Assembly: GCF_003268025.1 (NCBI RefSeq)
Contig: NZ_QLUW01000002.1
Coordinates: 1,054,001 to 1,118,000 of the forward strand
Length of the DNA: 64,000 bases
Direction of reading: 5' to 3'
Source of the DNA: Paenibacillus montanisoli
GTDB lineage: Bacteria > Bacillota > Bacilli > Paenibacillales > Paenibacillaceae
The notes under the pieces were generated by a model that had not been told where the DNA came from, ran no database searches, and saw only the letters and a program-made list of their open reading frames with translations. Shown in pieces: positions 61,126-64,000 of the stretch (position 1 is the first letter of the stretch; every line of letters starts with the position of its first letter). A program made the translations under genes and the position numbers.

Positions 61126-61257
61126 CTTTTTCATATATCCCCAGAACTTGTTTACGGTTGCGTTTGATCAATCTGACGGATTGCATTCAAATTCTTTTTC
61201 AAAAAAGCACTTGGCCTTGCGCAGCTGCGGCTTTTTACTTCGCACACATCGTTAGGA

Positions 61258-61509
61258 TCAATCTTCCGTATTGTTTTTAATCTGTCGCAATAAGCGAATA
61301 ATTTCACCAACACCGATTAGTAGAACACCTGGCCAAATGCCCGATACGATGTAGGATAATAACGACAAGAAGTGAAATCCTTCTTGCATAGCAACATATA
61401 TGGCGAGTGCAGCCCATCCGATCAATATAACGATGCCCATTAAAACGATGGCGTCTGGCAGAATGTCTTTAGGCTTCCTGCGCCGAATCATTTCATCTAT
61501 CCGGCCCAT
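61258..61509 (-). CDS. Small two-helix membrane protein, hypothetical
   Basis: An 83-residue protein. Basic N-terminus (IRRRKPKD) then two hydrophobic segments (AIVLMGIVILIGWAALAIYV and LLSYIVSGIWPGVLLIGVG) and a charged tail. I start at ATG 61509, 7 bases after AGGAGGTG; a longer frame reaches 61575. No family recognised; could be a short regulator or accessory membrane protein. Confidence 0.65.
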   Translation of the reverse strand: MGRIDEMIRRRKPKDILPDAIVLMGIVILIGWAALAIYVAMQEGFHFLSLLSYIVSGIWPGVLLIGVGEIIRLLRQIKNNTED

Positions 61510-61579
61510 TGAAAAACACCTCCTAGAGGTCTTCATAAGAAATATATTTTTATAAAACGAAATAAGCCCAATCAAACAA

Positions 61580-61613
61580 AAACCGCCGACCCATGTTACC
61601 GGATTGGCGGTTT
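61580..61613 (-). terminator. Terminator/repeat copy 2, after the SGNH gene
   Basis: AAACCGCC/GGCGGTTT stem (61580-61587 with 61606-61613), T-rich on the minus strand. It is close to the reverse complement of copy 1. It lies past the SGNH hydrolase stop. Confidence 0.75.
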
Positions 61614-61676
61614 GCTTTCATGCCCTCGGACTGGGCACTGCGGTTGTGCTCCAATATTAAGCGGTCACCTGTCTAA

Positions 61677-62438
61677 CTAAAAATCGAGCGCATCCGCTCC
61701 GATTTCCGCAAGCGCACGCTGGCCGTCGATTGTTGGATGAACATCATAACGATCTCCTTTATGCCCTATGACGAATTTATCCTGTTTGCCATTGAAAGCC
61801 GTATAGGCATCCGCGATGACAATCCCGGTAAAGCCCAGTGATTGAACGGCACCCGCCAGCTGATTATTGATAATCTGCTTTAACAACGACTCCGATAAGA
61901 AATGCAGCGGATGACCTTCCTGATAAGGATTGTAAATATTGTAGACGGCTATCCGCGCATCCGATAAGGAGCGGATTTCAACGATCGTTTGTTTCAGGTT
62001 GCTAATGAACTTAGGCATGACGTTCAGGAATATATCTGTCTGCAGCTGCACGATGTTCAAGGAACCGTCCGCATTGGTTGCTGCCCCAATGGCATTCAGC
62101 AAGTCGTTGTTTCCGATGTCGAGCGTAATATATTCGGCATGCTTCAAATTTTGACGAAACTCTTTATCGTTCTGAACCGCTTGCAGTAGTTGCGCCGACG
62201 TCCATCCAGGGAAAGCCAAGTCGATAGTATGCAGCTTTGCATCCTGTTCCATCAAGTAAGGGAAAGCGTATGCAGATGGAGACTCGTTGTCTGCGCCGAG
62301 ATTATAGCCGTAGGTAATGGAGTCGCCTAAAGCTACGAGCTGCTTTCTTTCTTGATCGCTGCTCGCCCAAGCAGTGGACGAGAGCAGCGCCCCTGCGATC
62401 ATCGTTACTGCGATCGTTTTGGCCATTTTTTTTAACAT
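61677..62438 (-). CDS. Secreted SGNH/GDSL hydrolase
   Basis: A 253-residue secreted esterase-like protein. Signal peptide AKTIAVTMIAGALLSSTAWA. VALGDSITYGYN is block I with the nucleophilic Ser; DIGNNDLL block III; DVHPTIDGQ block V with the catalytic Asp and His. It probably deacylates a polysaccharide or lipid outside the cell. ATG at 62438 chosen (12 bases after GGAG); a TTG at 62441 is possible, and a longer frame runs to 62483. Confidence 0.9.
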   Translation of the reverse strand: MLKKMAKTIAVTMIAGALLSSTAWASSDQERKQLVALGDSITYGYNLGADNESPSAYAFPYLMEQDAKLHTIDLAFPGWTSAQLLQAVQNDKEFRQNLKHAEYITLDIGNNDLLNAIGAATNADGSLNIVQLQTDIFLNVMPKFISNLKQTIVEIRSLSDARIAVYNIYNPYQEGHPLHFLSESLLKQIINNQLAGAVQSLGFTGIVIADAYTAFNGKQDKFVIGHKGDRYDVHPTIDGQRALAEIGADALDF

Positions 62439-62483
62439 CAAATTCAAACACTCCTTTTTGTAAGTAAGTTTGATCCGACACAA

Positions 62484-62803
62484 CTAACATAAATTATTTC
62501 GTTTTACTTAGTTAGTACTAACTTTTTCTAGTACCACCAATCCGCTAATAAATGGTTCAAAAAAATTTACGCGGCTTTTCGTATTTGTCCTGACATTAAT
62601 AATCTCATTCCACATAATGACCGCAATACCTGCTGCGAAATGTATCTTCGGATACATTTCGTATCAAATAAATCCCATGTTACTGGATTAGCGGTTTGTT
62701 TTTTATATCCCAAAACTTGTTTTAGGTTCTAACGGTTTCCGTTGATGCTGGTGCTGATTTTTAACTTTCGAGATAAGCATAACAAAAATACCTCCCTTGA
62801 TTC
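62484..62803. other. Non-coding stretch with a hairpin and a repeat copy
   Basis: No coding frame supported. It holds a perfect 11-bp hairpin capped by TTCG (62636-62661), then a degenerate third copy of the terminator-like repeat (62671-62697). Confidence 0.6.
62671..62697 (+). repeat. Repeat copy 3 (degenerate)
   Basis: CCCATGTTACTGGATTAGCG and the following TTT match the corresponding segment of copy 1 read in reverse with one mismatch. Its left arm is lost. The bases after it (TATATCCC, AACTTGTTT) resemble those after copy 1. Confidence 0.6.
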
Positions 62804-62844
62804 ACCGCAGGATTTTAAGTCCTGTGCGTCTGCCAGTTCCGCCA
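62804..62844 (-). pseudogene. Truncated tRNA-Leu(TAA), 5' part
   Basis: The minus strand reads the D-arm (GGCGGAACTGGCAGACGC) and a complete anticodon arm CAGGA-CTTAAAA-TCCTG of tRNA-Leu with anticodon TAA. The acceptor 5' strand and everything after the anticodon arm are absent. Not functional as it stands. Confidence 0.7.
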
Positions 62845-63010
62845 AAAGATTGTGGCAAGTGATGAAAAGGAGTCGTATCTTCGCTTGGAAGTTCTGTGTA
62901 CTAAAGAAGTCCTTCTTCTAGGTACTCAGAATTACTCAATGACTAACCCTTTGAGGTACTCTGAACCTTTGGATTTTACAGACAACAGCAACATCCAGCA
63001 ACAAAATAAA

Positions 63011-63036
63011 AGAAACCTTGATTCATCAAGGTTTCT
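63011..63036 (-). terminator. Terminator after the tRNA 3' fragment
   Basis: Eleven-base perfect stem (63011-63021 with 63026-63036, 4-nt loop), T-rich afterwards on the minus strand. It follows the tRNA-like fragment directly, as terminators of tRNA operons do. Confidence 0.75.
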
Positions 63037-63039
63037 TGT

Positions 63040-63064
63040 TGGATGCCGAGGACGGGAATCGAAC
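63040..63064 (-). pseudogene. tRNA 3' fragment
   Basis: Minus strand GTTCGATTCCCGTCCTCGGC followed by ATCCA: T-loop, acceptor strand and a near-CCA end. No matching 5' half precedes it. Its acceptor strand CCTCGGC would fit a GCCGAGG tRNA-Leu. Together with the fragment at 62804 it marks a broken tRNA site. Confidence 0.6.
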
Positions 63065-63110
63065 ATCGTTTGCGGCTCTATATGATTGGTACCTTCAGCG
63101 CTTCTCCCGT

Positions 63111-64000
63111 TTAGCCGACTGTCTCCGGCCGGTGCTCAGCTTGCTGCTCCACGACCGTGCCGTCATCAAGCCGCAGCCAGGATTCGAAGCCGGGTTCCCC
63201 AAGATGCAGCCGGATCACCCGCGCGCCGCGAGGAAATCCTTCCCTCCCGTACGTATTATAGCCGGAAGCTCTACCGTAGCATAACTGGATCCCATGATGC
63301 TCGCTCCAGAAATCGTTAATGTGGTCATGTCCGACGAACGTACCCATCATATCGCCGTTCTCCAACATTGCCGCGAACAAACCGGAGTTGATTCGCGAGC
63401 AGCCTATCTCTTCGTACTTGACGCCATAGCAGATATTTTGTTGCCAAGCCTCCTCATATTCCAGCAGTGGGATATGGAAGAAGGCAAGCGAAGGAACCGG
63501 CGAACCCCCGTTGTTTGCTTTATAGCCTTTCGATAGCTTCGTGTACCACTCGACTTGGGATTGACGAATCCAATCCCATTCGATCGTTTTCGGCGCATAG
63601 GCGCCTGAGTCTAGAAAATAGAGAACCACTTTGGCAAAGCTTCCCGTGTTGTCAGTCAGTTCCACGACAAAGTTTCCGATACCGTGAACATCCTCAGGGC
63701 CTGCGCTCCCGATCCCATACTTGCTATTCTCCTGAAGCGCCATCAGCTCCGCGTTCGACACCGGCGACTTGCCGCCTTCGTCGTCATGATTTCCAAACAC
63801 GAGAGCCCAGGCAATCCCGCGATCTTCAGCAACCGCAACGGCTTCGTTAAACGCTCGGATCGGATCGTCGGTATTTAATCCCATTATCGTATCTCCGGTA
63901 AACACAACGAGATCCGGCTGCTCTGCATCCAGTATGTCATCCATCAGCAGGCGGCTTTTTTGATCCAGTTCGTCTCCATCTCGCCAATGAACATCTGTGA
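63111..64000 (-). CDS. Metallophosphoesterase, 5' end beyond the window
   Basis: At least 296 residues; the frame remains open to the right edge. The visible part upstream of the first internal ATG (63944) reads TDVHW, the first metal motif DxH, so the real start lies outside. FTGDTI gives GD, VFGNHDDE gives GNHD, and FVGHDHINDF gives GHxH, a full calcineurin-type set. Such Bacilli proteins are thought to hydrolyse phosphoesters or phosphodiesters; substrate unknown. No signal peptide can be judged. Confidence 0.9.
   Translation of the reverse strand, partial: TDVHWRDGDELDQKSRLLMDDILDAEQPDLVVFTGDTIMGLNTDDPIRAFNEAVAVAEDRGIAWALVFGNHDDEGGKSPVSNAELMALQENSKYGIGSAGPEDVHGIGNFVVELTDNTGSFAKVVLYFLDSGAYAPKTIEWDWIRQSQVEWYTKLSKGYKANNGGSPVPSLAFFHIPLLEYEEAWQQNICYGVKYEEIGCSRINSGLFAAMLENGDMMGTFVGHDHINDFWSEHHGIQLCYGRASGYNTYGREGFPRGARVIRLHLGEPGFESWLRLDDGTVVEQQAEHRPETVG

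Overview
The window looks like chromosomal DNA of a Paenibacillaceae bacterium (Paenibacillus or Cohnella type). The reasons are strong GGAGG-type ribosome binding sites, frequent GTG/TTG starts, moderate GC, a long lipoprotein-type solute-binding protein with two LplB/LplC-like permeases, many Gfo/Idh/MocA and PhyH-family genes, an SLH-type secreted protein, and secreted proteins with a copper-amine-oxidase-like stalk. Species-level placement was not possible. Most genes lie on the minus strand.

Layout. 1-2740: end of a surface-polysaccharide block (nucleotide-sugar dehydrogenase cut by the window edge, GT-D and GT4 glycosyltransferases). 2915-8656: histidine utilisation operon hutH-hutU-hutI-hutG with an attenuator-like leader and no hutP visible. 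8726-15548: GH38 alpha-mannosidase, two PhyH dioxygenases, a small Rieske ferredoxin and a Cys/Met-metabolism PLP enzyme. 15659-31396: an unbroken 15-gene minus-strand unit bounded by hairpins at both ends (ThuA protein, UxaC-like isomerase, PfkB kinase, class I aldolase, DhaK, DhaL, aldolase-SDR fusion, TIM-barrel isomerase, three PhyH dioxygenases, a ferritin-like di-iron protein, three Gfo/Idh/MocA oxidoreductases). 31521-35447: carbohydrate ABC importer without its ATPase. 35812-42427: GntR regulator, FGGY kinase, two polyol-dehydrogenase-like paralogues, a further PhyH enzyme and an NHL beta-propeller; a divergent SDR follows. 43697-49909: HAD phosphatase, mutarotase-like protein, a tandem-duplicated deoxyhypusine-synthase-like protein, RfaE-like kinase, the C-terminal half of LarC, and an AraC regulator. 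50037-53732: ROK repressor and the divergent larE-larB-larC1 genes for the nickel-pincer cofactor. 53799-64000: household and surface genes (AgrB, L,D-transpeptidase, SLH protein, SPL-type radical SAM, Ung, cold-shock protein, nuclease, SGNH hydrolase, metallophosphoesterase), mixed with decayed DNA (a recombinase remnant, tRNA pieces, a small hairpin repeat).

How it may work together (inference). From about 8.7 to 53.7 kb the window reads as a carbohydrate or polyol catabolic island with three local regulators (GntR, AraC, ROK), one importer, several kinases and two aldolases. Its distinctive part is oxidative: six PhyH-type Fe(II)/2-oxoglutarate dioxygenases that all keep HxD...H, plus a ferritin-like di-iron protein and a Rieske protein. 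The cofactor side is also unusual: LarC is split into two genes about 8 kb apart on opposite strands, its C-terminal half is translationally coupled to a kinase/DHS-like operon, and no LarA-type client enzyme lies in the window. The substrate of the island cannot be read from the sequence.
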